Shown in pieces: positions 8,699-18,233 of a stretch of DNA of 64,000 nt. Position numbers and translations under genes: made by a program. The DNA lies in contig JALKAW010000002.1 of the NCBI GenBank assembly GCA_023015825.1, positions 124,001 to 188,000 of the forward strand. The letters run 5' to 3'. Under the pieces are notes generated by a model. It was not told the DNA's origin, did not search any database, and saw only the letters and a list, made by a program, of their open reading frames with translations. Numbering within the stretch: the stretch's first letter is position 1; every line of letters begins with the position of its first letter. This stretch comes from Flavobacteriaceae bacterium S0862. GTDB lineage: Bacteria; Bacteroidota; Bacteroidia; Flavobacteriales; Flavobacteriaceae.

Positions 8699-9160
8699 TT
8701 AATTCATTTTTTTTGCTGCAACCTCAACCGCTTTCTCAATACTATTGTATGAGGCACATCTACAAATATTTCCATGCATCGCACTTCTAATCTCTTCTCT
8801 ACTAGGGCTGGAATTATTTTCTAAGAACGCAGAAGCAGTCATAATTTGACCTGACTGACAATAACCACATTGTGGCACATCTATATCTTTCCAAGCTTCT
8901 TGAACTGGATGATCTCCATTTTCAGAGAGGCCTTCAATGGTTGTAATTTCCATTCCTTGGGCGTTAGCTACTGTTGTTGTACAACTTCGTGTTGCATTCC
9001 CATTCATATGAACTGTACATGCACCACATTGTGCAATTCCACAGCCATATTTGGTTCCGACAAGGTCTAGATTATCTCGTAAAACCCATAATAGTGGCGT
9101 ATCAGCATCAGCTTCAACTGAGTGAGATGCTCCGTTAATTTTTAATTGAAACGTTGGCAT
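8699..9160 (-). CDS. 2Fe-2S subunit of molybdenum hydroxylase (IorA-like)
   Basis: Small iron-sulfur subunit of 153 residues. The plant-type ferredoxin cluster uses C40, C45, C48 and C60 (CGIAQCGAC). The second cluster in the helical domain uses C98, C101, C133 and C135 (CGYCQSGQ and GNICRC). It relays electrons from the Mo site of the large subunit encoded 19 bases downstream. It has no signal peptide and is presumably carried out by the Tat signal of its partner. It is the first gene of the minus-strand operon; a 198-base intergenic region separates it from the divergent DUF5916 gene. Confidence 0.94.
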   Translation of the reverse strand: MPTFQLKINGASHSVEADADTPLLWVLRDNLDLVGTKYGCGIAQCGACTVHMNGNATRSCTTTVANAQGMEITTIEGLSENGDHPVQEAWKDIDVPQCGYCQSGQIMTASAFLENNSSPSREEIRSAMHGNICRCASYNSIEKAVEVAAKKMN

Positions 9161-9358
9161 ATTTTTGATTTTAATTAGTGTTTACCCTTTCATGAAGACA
9201 AAGGCATTTAAAGTTACTAAAAAATTAGCAAGCATTATTTCCTTTTAACAAAGAATTAAAAAAGTAGATGATTTCATTTGATGCAAATTACTTTTTGAAA
9301 CAGAATTAATTATATTGTAGTGCTTTTACGATTATTAGCTAACCAACCAACTAATTTC

Positions 9359-11575
9359 ATGAAACAAATTTACACCATTACTTGTGCTATAATCCTTCTA
9401 TTTTCATTTTCTACAAAGACCATAGCACAAACAAATCAGCAGCTAAATAGACCGTCATTTACAATCAGCTCTCTAAAAGAAAAACCAGCTATTGATGGTG
9501 ATGTTATTAACGAACCTTTATGGCAAACCATTAATCCTGTTAAGCAACTTACCCAAATAAAACCAAATTTCGGACTACCTGCTTCCGAAAAAACTGAAAT
9601 TAGAATGGCTTACACAAATAATATGCTCTATGTTGCTGTTGTTTGTTATGATTCGTCTCCAAATACAATTGTAGTTTCAGATTCTAGAAGAGATGCCGAT
9701 TTAAGCAATGAAGATAGTTTTCTTTTTATAATTGATACATATAATGATAGACAAAATGGATTTATGTTTGGAACAAATTCAAACGGAATGGAGTATGATG
9801 CACAAATTGATAATGAAGGTCAAGGGAATTTTAACTCTAACCGTCAACAAGGAGGGGTTATTGGTGGAACCAATATTAACTGGGATGCCTCGTGGGAAGT
9901 AAAAGCTCAAAAAAGCAGCTATGGCTGGAGCGCAGAATTCGCTATTCCTTTAAGATCATTACGCTTTAGCTCAGGTGACAATCAATCTTGGGGAATTAAT
10001 TTCCAACGTAATATCAGTAAAACTAACGAAACAGCTTTTTGGGCATCTTTGCCAATTGGTTTTGATATGAAACGATTATCTCTGGCAGGAAAAGTGAATG
10101 GGTTAAATCTAGAAAATCCTGGAAATTTAAAAGTAATGCCTTATGTTCTTGGGCAAGTAGTAAAAGACAAATCTATTGACCCATCTAAAACCAGTACAGA
10201 TTTTGAAGCTGGTTTAGATGTAAAATACAGTATCACACCAAGTCTTACTTTAGACCTTACTTATAATACCGATTTTGCACAAGTAGAAGTTGATGAACAA
10301 CAAGTAAATCTTGATAGATTTAATTTATTTTTTCCTGAAAAACGTCCATTTTTCTTAGAGAATGCAGGTCAGTTTTCTGTTGGTAGTCCAGGAGAAGTCG
10401 ATTTGTTTTTTAGTAGACGTATTGGTATTGGTAATAATGGCTCGTTAGTTCCAATTATTGGTGGCGCACGACTTTCGGGAAAAGTTAACCAAACCAATGT
10501 TGGTTTTTTAACCATGTTTACTGATGAAGTTCAGGATGCTAGTATTGAAAAAAATAATTTTACAGTAGCTAGAGTGAATCACGATTTTGGTGAAAGTCGT
10601 TCTTCTTTAGGAGGTGTTTTTATTAATCGTGCAGGTTTAGGCGACACTGAAGATGATTATAACCGTGTCTATGCTATTGATGGGAAATGGGGATTGGGTC
10701 AAAAAGCCGAAATAACAGGGTTTGCTGCAAAAAGTAGCACTATTGGAATCGACGAAAACGACCATGCCTTCAAACTATCTGCAAACTATAATTGGGATGG
10801 CTGGAATATTTTAGCTGGTTATACCGAAGTTGGTGAAGGGTTTAATCCGGAAGTTGGTTTTTTGCAACGTTCTGCCTTTAAAAAGCCTGAGTTTTTAATT
10901 TTTAAAGCGCACAGGCCTAAAAATTGGGGAAATATCCTAGAAATTAGACCTCATATATCTTATAGAAGTTATAAGGATTTTGATAATAATCTTATTACTA
11001 GTTTTCTACATATTGACAATCATTGGGAATGGAAAAGTGGCTTTGAAATCCATACAGGCATAAATTTTACAGAGGAAGGTGTACTACAGCCATTTAGCTT
11101 ATCTGGTGTCACTGTGGATGCTGGACGTTACAAGCATCAAGAACTGCAATTAGTCTATATGACTAATGCTAATAAAGATGTGTCTTACAGCGGAAGAAGT
11201 GTTATTGGTGGTTATTTTGGTGGACAAAGATTTACACATAGTGGTACTTTAAAAGTGCGCTTTGGTGATTTCAATTCGTCCTTTACATTAAGTCATAACA
11301 ATTTAAATCTACCAAATGGTGATGTCACTGCTATAGTATCTGGTGCGCGATTATCATATTCGTTTACACCTAGAATGTTTATTCAAAGTTTAATACAAAA
11401 TAATAATGTATCTAATATAACATCAGTAAACGCAAGGTTTGGATGGTTACAAAATGCTAATTCTGGATTGTTTGTAGTAGTAAATATTATTAAAGATGAT
11501 GACTATTTGGATGGCCTAAATAACCAAAGTATCACAGTTAAATACACACACCGATTTGATTTATTAAGTAAATAA
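9359..11575 (+). CDS. DUF5916 outer-membrane protein with N-terminal CBM9-like domain
   Basis: Exported protein of about 738 residues. I start it at the ATG at 9359 because this gives a clean signal peptide (MKQIYTITCAIILLFSFSTK); the in-frame GTG at 9320 would add 13 untypical residues. About residues 40-215 resemble a carbohydrate-binding family 9-like beta-sandwich. The rest is the DUF5916 region with alternating strands, ending in an aromatic/Arg-rich strand (KYTHRFDLLSK) expected of an outer-membrane beta-barrel. The NLFFPEKRPFFLENAG segment is characteristic of this family. Function is unknown; an outer-membrane role near the secreted hydrolase downstream (36-base gap) is inference. Confidence 0.85.
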   Translation: MKQIYTITCAIILLFSFSTKTIAQTNQQLNRPSFTISSLKEKPAIDGDVINEPLWQTINPVKQLTQIKPNFGLPASEKTEIRMAYTNNMLYVAVVCYDSSPNTIVVSDSRRDADLSNEDSFLFIIDTYNDRQNGFMFGTNSNGMEYDAQIDNEGQGNFNSNRQQGGVIGGTNINWDASWEVKAQKSSYGWSAEFAIPLRSLRFSSGDNQSWGINFQRNISKTNETAFWASLPIGFDMKRLSLAGKVNGLNLENPGNLKVMPYVLGQVVKDKSIDPSKTSTDFEAGLDVKYSITPSLTLDLTYNTDFAQVEVDEQQVNLDRFNLFFPEKRPFFLENAGQFSVGSPGEVDLFFSRRIGIGNNGSLVPIIGGARLSGKVNQTNVGFLTMFTDEVQDASIEKNNFTVARVNHDFGESRSSLGGVFINRAGLGDTEDDYNRVYAIDGKWGLGQKAEITGFAAKSSTIGIDENDHAFKLSANYNWDGWNILAGYTEVGEGFNPEVGFLQRSAFKKPEFLIFKAHRPKNWGNILEIRPHISYRSYKDFDNNLITSFLHIDNHWEWKSGFEIHTGINFTEEGVLQPFSLSGVTVDAGRYKHQELQLVYMTNANKDVSYSGRSVIGGYFGGQRFTHSGTLKVRFGDFNSSFTLSHNNLNLPNGDVTAIVSGARLSYSFTPRMFIQSLIQNNNVSNITSVNARFGWLQNANSGLFVVVNIIKDDDYLDGLNNQSITVKYTHRFDLLSK

Positions 11576-11611
11576 CAGCAATATATTATCTATACTAAAA
11601 CATTAATTATT

Positions 11612-14600
11612 ATGAAGCATTATAAGATCACTAAACCCCTTTTCGCTGTTCTAATATCATTATCATTTATGCTTTCTGCTCAAGAAACAAATGAAAAAAA
11701 AGCAGATTCAACCAAAAAAGCAACAAAAGAATTGCCTCTTGAACCTGAAAGAAAAGTCTCTTTTAAAACAACCCAAGGAACTTGGCTATCGTTAGACGTT
11801 CATCCTGATGGAAAAACCATCATTTTTGATATTATGGGAGATTTATACACCCTTCCTATTACAGGAGGAAAGGCTACTCGAATAACAAGTGGAATGCCTT
11901 ACGATGTACATCCTAGATATAGTCCAGATGGAAAGTCGATAGTATACATTTCTGACAAAAGTGGGTCGGATAATATCTGGACAATGGATTTAGAATCTAA
12001 AGAAGAAAATCAAGTAACTAAAGATAAAAATCAACATCACTTTTCAGCTGAATGGAGTCCAGATGGCGATTATATTGTTGGCACAAAAGGACGAAGAAAC
12101 ATCAAGCCTTATCTCTATCATAAAGATGGAGGTTCTGGTGCGCAATTAATTAAAACGCCAGCTAACTTAAAAACCATAGACCCTGCTTTTAGTCCTGATG
12201 GAACACATATTTATTTTTCTAGAAGAACTAATGCTTGGAATTATAACGCTTCACTTCCACAGTACCAAGTTATGACATTTGATAGAGAGGATGGAGACAC
12301 AGAAATTATTACTACCAGATATGGTTCAGCTTTTACACCTACTCTTTCTAACGATGGGAAATGGTTAGTTTATGGTAGTCGTTTTGAAGATAAAACTGGA
12401 TTGGTTTTACGAAATTTATCAAATGGTGAAGAACGCTGGTTAGCTTATCCTGTGCAAAGAGACGAGCAAGAATCTATTGCTGCACTTGGTGTGCTTCCTG
12501 CAATGTCGTTTACACCAGATAATCAAAATTTATTAGCATCGTATGGTGGAAAAATCTATTCAATTTCAATTAATTCTAATAAGGCAACAGAAATTCCTTT
12601 TGAGGTTGATGTTGAGCTAGATTTAGGACCAATGGTATCTTTTAAATATCCTATTAGCGATAACCCTGAAGCCTTGGTTACTCAAATTCGTGATGCTGTT
12701 CCATCGCCAGATGGTAGCAAGTTAGCATTCACAGCTTTAAACAAACTGTACGTAATGGATTTCCCTAACGGAACACCAAAACGACTTACAAAAAATGAAC
12801 TTACAGAAGCCCAACCATCATGGTCTCCGGATGGCACTCAAGTGGTGTTTACAACATGGAAGCAAGGAGGTGGGCATTTATATAAAGCTAATGTTTCTGG
12901 GAGAGCTAATATTGTACAACTTACAAATCAGGTTGGTATTTACAGTAATCCGTCGTGGTCTTACAATTCTAACCGCATTGCTTTTATGAAAGGTAGTGCA
13001 CAAACGTATGACGATGCCATTACACCAACATCTGGAAGAGCAACAGAAGAAATTGCATGGGTACCTAGTAATGGTGGAAATATTACCGTAATTGACAGAT
13101 CAAAAGGAAGAGGGCTTCCGCATTTTACTGAAATTAACGACCGTATTTATTTAAATCATGGTTCTAAAGGACTTATTTCTATTCGTTGGGATGGTACTGA
13201 TGAAAAAAGCCATCTAAAACTAACAGGTATTACCACGTATGGATCTTCTGATGTTTTTGGAGAAGAACATAGTGTAATGCCATCTAATGATGAGGGATGG
13301 AGAGAAAATCAAAGAGCTTCGCGTCCTACTGAAATTAGAATTTCTCCAAACGGAACTCATGCATTAGCGAAAATCAATAATGATATTTATACAGTAATCA
13401 TTCCTAAAATTGGTCAAACACCTCAAATATCATTAGCAAAAGCTGAAGGCGCTGCATTTCCAGCAAATAAACTAACGGTTATGGGTGGAGAATTTCCAGC
13501 TTGGGGTTCAAAAGGTAATAAAGTCCATTGGTCTTTAGGGTCAAGCCACTTTATATATAATCTTGCTGAAGGAAAAGCTTTTGCTGATAGTTTAGCCCTT
13601 GCTAAAAAGAATGAAAAAAAGGAAGAAACAAAAACTGATAGCACTAAGAAAAAAGAAGAAAAGAAAAAGGAAACACCAAAATTTAAAGCCAAAGAATATA
13701 AGATTAAAGTGAGCTTTAAAAAACATATTCCTGATGGAACTATTCTCCTAAAAGGCGGTCGTATTGTCACTATGAAAGGACAAGAAGTTATCGAAAATGG
13801 CGATGTGCTTATTGAAAACAACCGTATTAAAAAAGTTGGAGCTTCAGGAAGTTTTGAAGTTCCAAGAGGCGCTAAAACCATTAATGTTTCAGGAAAAACA
13901 TTAACTCCTGGATTTGTTGATACGCATGCACATATGTGGCCAAATTGGGGAATTCATAAAAGTCAAGCTTGGGTTTACGCTGCAAACTTAGCTTATGGTG
14001 TTACCACTACAAGAGACCCTCAAACGGCAACAACGGATGTGTTAACCTATTCTGACATGGTGGATGCAGGTATGATGCCTGGACCAAGAGTTTACAGTAC
14101 TGGACCAGGAGTGGGTTATTGGGGTTATAAAATTGAAAGCCTAGATCATGCTAAAGAAGTTCTTAAACAATATAGTGAGTACTATAACACGAAGAGCATC
14201 AAAATGTATTTGGTTGGAAATAGACAGCAACGTCAATGGGTAATTATGGCAGCAAAAGAGCTAAAACTCATGCCAACTACCGAAGGTGGATTAGACTTTA
14301 AACACAATATGAAAAATATCATGGATGGATATCCTGGACATGAGCATTCTTTCCCAATTTACCCATTATACAAAGATGTTATTCAGACTACAGCAGAGTC
14401 AAAAATGGCTGTGACACCAACTTTATTAGTGTCTTATGGAGGTCCTTGGGCAGAAAACTATTTTTACTCAAGAGAGAATCCATATCACGATAAAAAATTA
14501 CAATATTTTACACCTTACGAAGAGTTAGCTGGAAAATCTAGGCGACGTCCAGGGTGGTTCATGGATGAAGAGCATGTATTCAAGAAACATGCTGAGTTTA

Positions 14601-14992
14601 TGAAAGATTTAGTGGAAGCTGGTGGAATTGGTGGTGTTGGAAGTCACGGACAATTACAAGGACTTGGTTTTCATTGGGAATTATGGTCTGTGGCAAGTGG
14701 TGGCATGAAAAATTACGATGCTTTAAGAACTGCAACCATACTTGGAGCAGAGGCTATTGGGTTGGATACTGATTTAGGAAGTATAGAATCTGACAAAATT
14801 GCAGATATTATAATTATGGATAAAAATCCATTAGAGAATTTACGTAATACCAATACCATAACCCATGTTATTAAAAATGGGGTGGTATATGATGCCAATA
14901 CGCTGGACGAGGTTGCTCCAAAAGCAAAGAAAGCAGACGTATTTCATTGGCAAACAAAAAAACCTAGTGGTTTACCTGGAGTAAAAAATTAG
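11612..14992 (+). CDS. Secreted PD40 beta-propeller/amidohydrolase protein
   Basis: Large exported protein of 1126 residues. After a signal peptide (about 1-23) come TolB/PD40-type propeller repeats with recurring SPDG motifs over about residues 50-650. A Lys/Glu-rich linker spans about 665-705, and an amidohydrolase domain covers about 715-1110. The metal-binding HxH is DTHAH (H772 and H774), with further His-containing segments GHEHSF and SHGQ. This architecture is known in Bacteroidota and is annotated as imidazolonepropionase-like amidohydrolase; the substrate is unknown. The propeller may bind a peptide or partner. It follows the DUF5916 gene closely and ends in a strong bidirectional terminator. 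Confidence 0.9.
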   Translation: MKHYKITKPLFAVLISLSFMLSAQETNEKKADSTKKATKELPLEPERKVSFKTTQGTWLSLDVHPDGKTIIFDIMGDLYTLPITGGKATRITSGMPYDVHPRYSPDGKSIVYISDKSGSDNIWTMDLESKEENQVTKDKNQHHFSAEWSPDGDYIVGTKGRRNIKPYLYHKDGGSGAQLIKTPANLKTIDPAFSPDGTHIYFSRRTNAWNYNASLPQYQVMTFDREDGDTEIITTRYGSAFTPTLSNDGKWLVYGSRFEDKTGLVLRNLSNGEERWLAYPVQRDEQESIAALGVLPAMSFTPDNQNLLASYGGKIYSISINSNKATEIPFEVDVELDLGPMVSFKYPISDNPEALVTQIRDAVPSPDGSKLAFTALNKLYVMDFPNGTPKRLTKNELTEAQPSWSPDGTQVVFTTWKQGGGHLYKANVSGRANIVQLTNQVGIYSNPSWSYNSNRIAFMKGSAQTYDDAITPTSGRATEEIAWVPSNGGNITVIDRSKGRGLPHFTEINDRIYLNHGSKGLISIRWDGTDEKSHLKLTGITTYGSSDVFGEEHSVMPSNDEGWRENQRASRPTEIRISPNGTHALAKINNDIYTVIIPKIGQTPQISLAKAEGAAFPANKLTVMGGEFPAWGSKGNKVHWSLGSSHFIYNLAEGKAFADSLALAKKNEKKEETKTDSTKKKEEKKKETPKFKAKEYKIKVSFKKHIPDGTILLKGGRIVTMKGQEVIENGDVLIENNRIKKVGASGSFEVPRGAKTINVSGKTLTPGFVDTHAHMWPNWGIHKSQAWVYAANLAYGVTTTRDPQTATTDVLTYSDMVDAGMMPGPRVYSTGPGVGYWGYKIESLDHAKEVLKQYSEYYNTKSIKMYLVGNRQQRQWVIMAAKELKLMPTTEGGLDFKHNMKNIMDGYPGHEHSFPIYPLYKDVIQTTAESKMAVTPTLLVSYGGPWAENYFYSRENPYHDKKLQYFTPYEELAGKSRRRPGWFMDEEHVFKKHAEFMKDLVEAGGIGGVGSHGQLQGLGFHWELWSVASGGMKNYDALRTATILGAEAIGLDTDLGSIESDKIADIIIMDKNPLENLRNTNTITHVIKNGVVYDANTLDEVAPKAKKADVFHWQTKKPSGLPGVKN

Positions 14993-15006
14993 ATTTCTCT
15001 AAATAT

Positions 15007-15043
15007 AAAAAAGCCCAACCTTAAACCTTAGGTTGGGCTTTTT
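15007..15043. terminator. Bidirectional intrinsic terminator
   Basis: A perfect 10-bp stem (AAGCCCAACC at 15011-15020 with GGTTGGGCTT at 15031-15040) has an A-run on the left and a T-run on the right. It separates the convergent amidohydrolase and GH109-like genes and can serve both. Confidence 0.9.
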
Positions 15044-15046
15044 CTA

Positions 15047-16405
15047 TTAATAGGTGTCTTTGATCCAATTATAAGGTTTCCTTTTTACCCACATGCCTCT
15101 TGTAAAATCTGGGAAATCTTGTGGTTCACCATTGTTTTCAATAGATAACTCAGAAAGTGGTGTAATCGCACTCCAAGCTGCTGCATCATAAGCATCTAAA
15201 GGAGGTGCTATGTTTCGCTTTGCAGATTCTATAAAGGCATGAATAACAAAAAAGTCCATCCCTCCGTGTCCTGCTCCTGTAGCGTGTTCGCCATATTTCT
15301 TCCATAATGGATGATCATACTTTTTCAACCATTCTTTCGACGAATCCCAACGATGAGGTTCAGATTGTCCTTCAATATATATTCTATCACCATCTTTTTC
15401 CCATAAGCCATTAGCCCCTTGAACTCTAAACCCTAAAGAATATGGTCTTGGTAAATTACAATCGTGCGTAACAATAATGGTTTCGCCATTAGTAGTTTCT
15501 ATCGTGCTTGTAATGACATCGCCTTGTTTAAATTTCAATTTCGCATTTGGATGTTCTTTGCCTCCATGTTTTACAATATAATTATGTAATCCTATTGCTT
15601 TAGTTGCATTTGAGGTTATTGATGAAAAACGATTTCCACGATTAATATCACACATAGTTGCAATAGGACCAACACCATGAGTTGGATATACATCGGCATT
15701 TCTAAGTAAAGAATGTTGTGTTCTCCATGCAGATTCCGAAATACCTTTATCCCCAAACTCTACACCTTTTCCATAAGCTGATTTCCCATCATTTAATTTT
15801 ACAAAACGTAAATCGTGCTGATAACCACATCTAAAATGCACTAACTCTCCAAATATATTTTGCTTAACCATATTTAGCACAGCTAAAATATCTCGACGAT
15901 AATTGACATTTTCAAGAATCATCATGTGTGTTCCTGTTTGTTCATGCGTGTTTACCAAATCCCAACATTCTTCCATAGTATTTGCTGCCGATACTTCTAA
16001 ACCTGTATATTTTCCAGCCAACATTGCATCTTTTGCCATTCGCGTATGCCATAACCAAGGCGTTGAAATAATAACTGCATCAACTTCCTCAAGTTCTAAT
16101 AGGTTTCGGTAATCGTATTCGTCTTTACTAAAAACCGTAGGTTTCTTTTTTCCAACTTTAGAAATTCTATCTAAAGCAATAGTTATTCTATTAGGGTCTA
16201 TATCGCAAATAGCAGTGACGCTCACATCGTCTCTGTTCAACACATTGTTTAAATGATTCGTTCCTCGTAAGCCAACACCTATAAGTCCAACTTTTAATAT
16301 GTCTTTTTGTGTATTAGTTACCATACCAAAAGTGGTATTCGGGATCATTGATAATCCTGCTCCTGTAATTGCAGATTGCTTAATAAAATGTCGTCTTGAA
16401 CTCAT
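15047..16405 (-). CDS. Exported Gfo/Idh/MocA-fold protein, GH109-like
   Basis: NAD-binding oxidoreductase-fold protein of 452 residues. The N terminus (MSSRRHFIKQSAITGAG) is a twin-arginine-type signal. The Rossmann motif GLIGVGLRGTNHL follows at about residues 40-52. The C-terminal segments GHGGMDFF and DAYDAAAWSAITPLSELS resemble glycoside hydrolase family 109 (NAD-dependent alpha-N-acetylgalactosaminidase), so a periplasmic glycosidase or sugar-modifying role is likely. An exact -7 box lies about 47 bases upstream. Whether it has GH109 activity rather than plain dehydrogenase activity cannot be decided here. Confidence 0.85.
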   Translation of the reverse strand: MSSRRHFIKQSAITGAGLSMIPNTTFGMVTNTQKDILKVGLIGVGLRGTNHLNNVLNRDDVSVTAICDIDPNRITIALDRISKVGKKKPTVFSKDEYDYRNLLELEEVDAVIISTPWLWHTRMAKDAMLAGKYTGLEVSAANTMEECWDLVNTHEQTGTHMMILENVNYRRDILAVLNMVKQNIFGELVHFRCGYQHDLRFVKLNDGKSAYGKGVEFGDKGISESAWRTQHSLLRNADVYPTHGVGPIATMCDINRGNRFSSITSNATKAIGLHNYIVKHGGKEHPNAKLKFKQGDVITSTIETTNGETIIVTHDCNLPRPYSLGFRVQGANGLWEKDGDRIYIEGQSEPHRWDSSKEWLKKYDHPLWKKYGEHATGAGHGGMDFFVIHAFIESAKRNIAPPLDAYDAAAWSAITPLSELSIENNGEPQDFPDFTRGMWVKRKPYNWIKDTY

Positions 16406-16451
16406 AATTAGATGCTATTTTTTGGTTGTATAAATAAAGTCACTTGATTAA

Positions 16452-16459
16452 CAAATATA
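16452..16459 (-). promoter_or_regulatory. -7 box of the GH109-like gene
   Basis: Reads TATATTTG on the minus strand, an exact TAnnTTTG match, about 47 bases before the start codon. The -33 element is not clear. Confidence 0.4.
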
Positions 16460-16661
16460 AAAATTAGTTCATACAGATATGCCTAAAAAGCTATAATCTC
16501 AAAAAATGTAACTTTTTAAAAAATCTTGTGTCTAATAAGTATAGAGCGAAGAGTTCGAATAGCTAATGAAACATAAAGTAAGTCCTTAAAGGCGGACCTC
16601 TAAAAAGAAACATTAATAAATCAATACTCCTAAAAACTAAATTGCAAATAGTTTATATAAC

Positions 16662-16692
16662 ATAAGAGCCACATATAACATGTAGCTCTTAT
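16662..16692. other. Stem-loop of unknown role
   Basis: An 8-bp outer stem (ATAAGAGC with GCTCTTAT) is followed by one C-A mismatch and a 4-bp inner stem (ACAT/ATGT) around a 5-base loop. No long T-run follows on either strand, so it is at best a weak terminator. It could also be the structured end of a small transcript. Confidence 0.4.
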
Positions 16693-16824
16693 TCGTTTCA
16701 CATTTATTGAATGTAATCAAATAGGCTACTCTTAAACTTTTTCCTTTACATCTCATAACTAGCCAACTTTAGTGTGAACTTCCTTTTAAGATTAATTTCT
16801 ACTTTTTCAATATAAGATATTGAT

Positions 16825-16832
16825 TATATTTG
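16825..16832 (+). promoter_or_regulatory. -7 box of pyrH
   Basis: TATATTTG matches TAnnTTTG exactly and lies 21 bases before the chosen pyrH ATG. The expected start of transcription is about 16838. Confidence 0.5.
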
Positions 16833-16852
16833 CTAAACATTCAAACAAACTA

Positions 16853-17560
16853 ATGAAATACAAAAGAATCCTACTAAAATTATCTGGTGAAGCATTAATG
16901 GGAAATAGACAATATGGCATTGATCCAGATCGTCTATCTGAGTATGCCCAAGACATAAAACAAATTACTAATCTTGGCGTAGAGGTTGCCATAGTTATTG
17001 GTGGAGGAAACATTTTTAGAGGTGTTGCAGGTGCTAGTAACGGTATGGATCGTGTACAGGCAGATCACATGGGAATGCTTGCAACCGTAATAAATGGATT
17101 AGCATTACAAAGCGCTTTAGAAGATGCCAGTGTCCCTACAAGATTACAATCGGCCATTAAAATAAATGAAGTTGCAGAGCCTTTTATACGACGTAAAGCC
17201 ATGAGACATCTTGAAAAAGGACGTGTAGTCATTTTTGGTGGAGGTACAGGAAATCCTTATTTCACAACAGATTCGGCAGCAGTTTTAAGGGCTATTGAGA
17301 TTGAAGCAGATGTAATTTTAAAAGGTACTCGTGTTGATGGTATTTATAATGTCGATCCTGAAAAAGATTCGGCTGCAATAAAATTCGACAATATTAGTTT
17401 TGATGACGTCTTGAGAAAAGGATTAAAAGTTATGGATACCACAGCTTTTACGTTAAGTCAAGAAAACAAATTACCCATTATAGTTTTTGATATGAACAAA
17501 AAAGGGAACTTATTAAAAGTGGTTTCTGGAGAAAATATTGGTACAACGGTCAATTTATAA
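16853..17560 (+). CDS. pyrH: UMP kinase PyrH
   Basis: Cytoplasmic amino-acid-kinase-fold enzyme that phosphorylates UMP to UDP in pyrimidine synthesis. With the ATG at 16853 it has 235 residues, the usual length, and starts [17 protein letters not shown], the conserved N terminus. The in-frame TTG at 16820 would place the -7 box inside the gene, so it is rejected. The motifs [10 protein letters not shown] and [15 protein letters not shown] are present. frr follows after 58 bases, a common arrangement. Confidence 0.97.
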   Translation: MKYKRILLKLSGEALMGNRQYGIDPDRLSEYAQDIKQITNLGVEVAIVIGGGNIFRGVAGASNGMDRVQADHMGMLATVINGLALQSALEDASVPTRLQSAIKINEVAEPFIRRKAMRHLEKGRVVIFGGGTGNPYFTTDSAAVLRAIEIEADVILKGTRVDGIYNVDPEKDSAAIKFDNISFDDVLRKGLKVMDTTAFTLSQENKLPIIVFDMNKKGNLLKVVSGENIGTTVNL

Positions 17561-17573
17561 TCACGTTATTGTT

Positions 17574-17581
17574 TATTTTTG
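17574..17581 (+). promoter_or_regulatory. -7 box of frr
   Basis: TATTTTTG, an exact TAnnTTTG match, lies 37 bases before the frr ATG in the pyrH-frr gap. It suggests an extra promoter for frr. Confidence 0.4.
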
Positions 17582-17618
17582 GCTTAGTTTTTGAAATAAT
17601 TACATTAAAATTTTAGAA

Positions 17619-18176
17619 ATGAACGAAGACATTCAATTTATTTTAGATACAGCAAAAGAAGCAATGGATGCTGCTATTAAGCATCTTGAAAAACAATTTG
17701 TAAATATTAGAGCAGGAAAAGCTAGTCCTGCAATGTTAGGCAGCGTCATGGTAGATTATTATGGGTCACAAACACCATTAAACCAAGTTGCCAATGTTAA
17801 CACACCAGATGGTAGGACTATTACAGTACAACCGTGGGAAAAAAGTATGCTTCAGGAAATTGAACGTAGTATTATGGTTGCTAATCTTGGTTTTAATCCA
17901 ATGAATAATGGCGAAAGTATTATAATTAATGTACCTGCGTTAACCGAAGAACGTCGCCGTGAATTGTCAAAACAAGCAAAAGCTGAAGCTGAAGATGCTA
18001 AAATAGGTATAAGAAATGCTCGAAAAGACGCAAATCATGATATTAAAAAAGTAGATGATGCCTCTGAGGATTTACAGAACAATGCAGAAATGGATATACA
18101 AGAAATGACTGACAGCTATGTAAAGAAAGTCGATGATATTTTCCATGTAAAAGAAAAAGAGATTATGACGGTTTAA
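17619..18176 (+). CDS. frr: Ribosome recycling factor
   Basis: The 185-residue RRF releases ribosomes from mRNA after termination together with EF-G. The sequence shows the family's IRAGKASPAML start of domain I, the TPLNQVANVNTPDGRT segment of domain II and the helical C terminus with RRELSKQAK. Length is standard. It lies downstream of pyrH as in many bacteria, with its own -7 box and a strong terminator directly after the stop. Confidence 0.97.
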   Translation: MNEDIQFILDTAKEAMDAAIKHLEKQFVNIRAGKASPAMLGSVMVDYYGSQTPLNQVANVNTPDGRTITVQPWEKSMLQEIERSIMVANLGFNPMNNGESIIINVPALTEERRRELSKQAKAEAEDAKIGIRNARKDANHDIKKVDDASEDLQNNAEMDIQEMTDSYVKKVDDIFHVKEKEIMTV

Positions 18177-18179
18177 TTG

Positions 18180-18206
18180 AAAGCGACACTAAAGTCGCTT
18201 TTTTTG
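18180..18206 (+). terminator. Intrinsic terminator after frr
   Basis: The stem AAGCGAC (18181-18187) with GTCGCTT (18194-18200), a 6-base loop and a following T-run begins four bases after the frr stop. Confidence 0.88.
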
Positions 18207-18233
18207 TGTTATATACTTACTTTAATTCCCTAT

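Larger units (their letters stand above)
16406..16852. other. Long intergenic region before pyrH
   Basis: No convincing ORF was found in these 447 bases. The region holds a -7 box for the GH109-like gene at its left end, the stem-loop at 16662-16692 and the pyrH promoter at its right end. The stretch 16520-16620 is somewhat less AT-rich than its surroundings but shows no gene or tRNA. Confidence 0.6.

Noticed and set aside
9281-9297. Promoter for the DUF5916 gene at TACTTTTTG
   Set aside because: It has one base too many against TAnnTTTG, and the upstream TTTG is too close.
16520-16620. Possible tRNA or small RNA gene before pyrH
   Set aside because: No cloverleaf could be drawn, and only a 4-bp dyad (GTCC/GGAC) was found.
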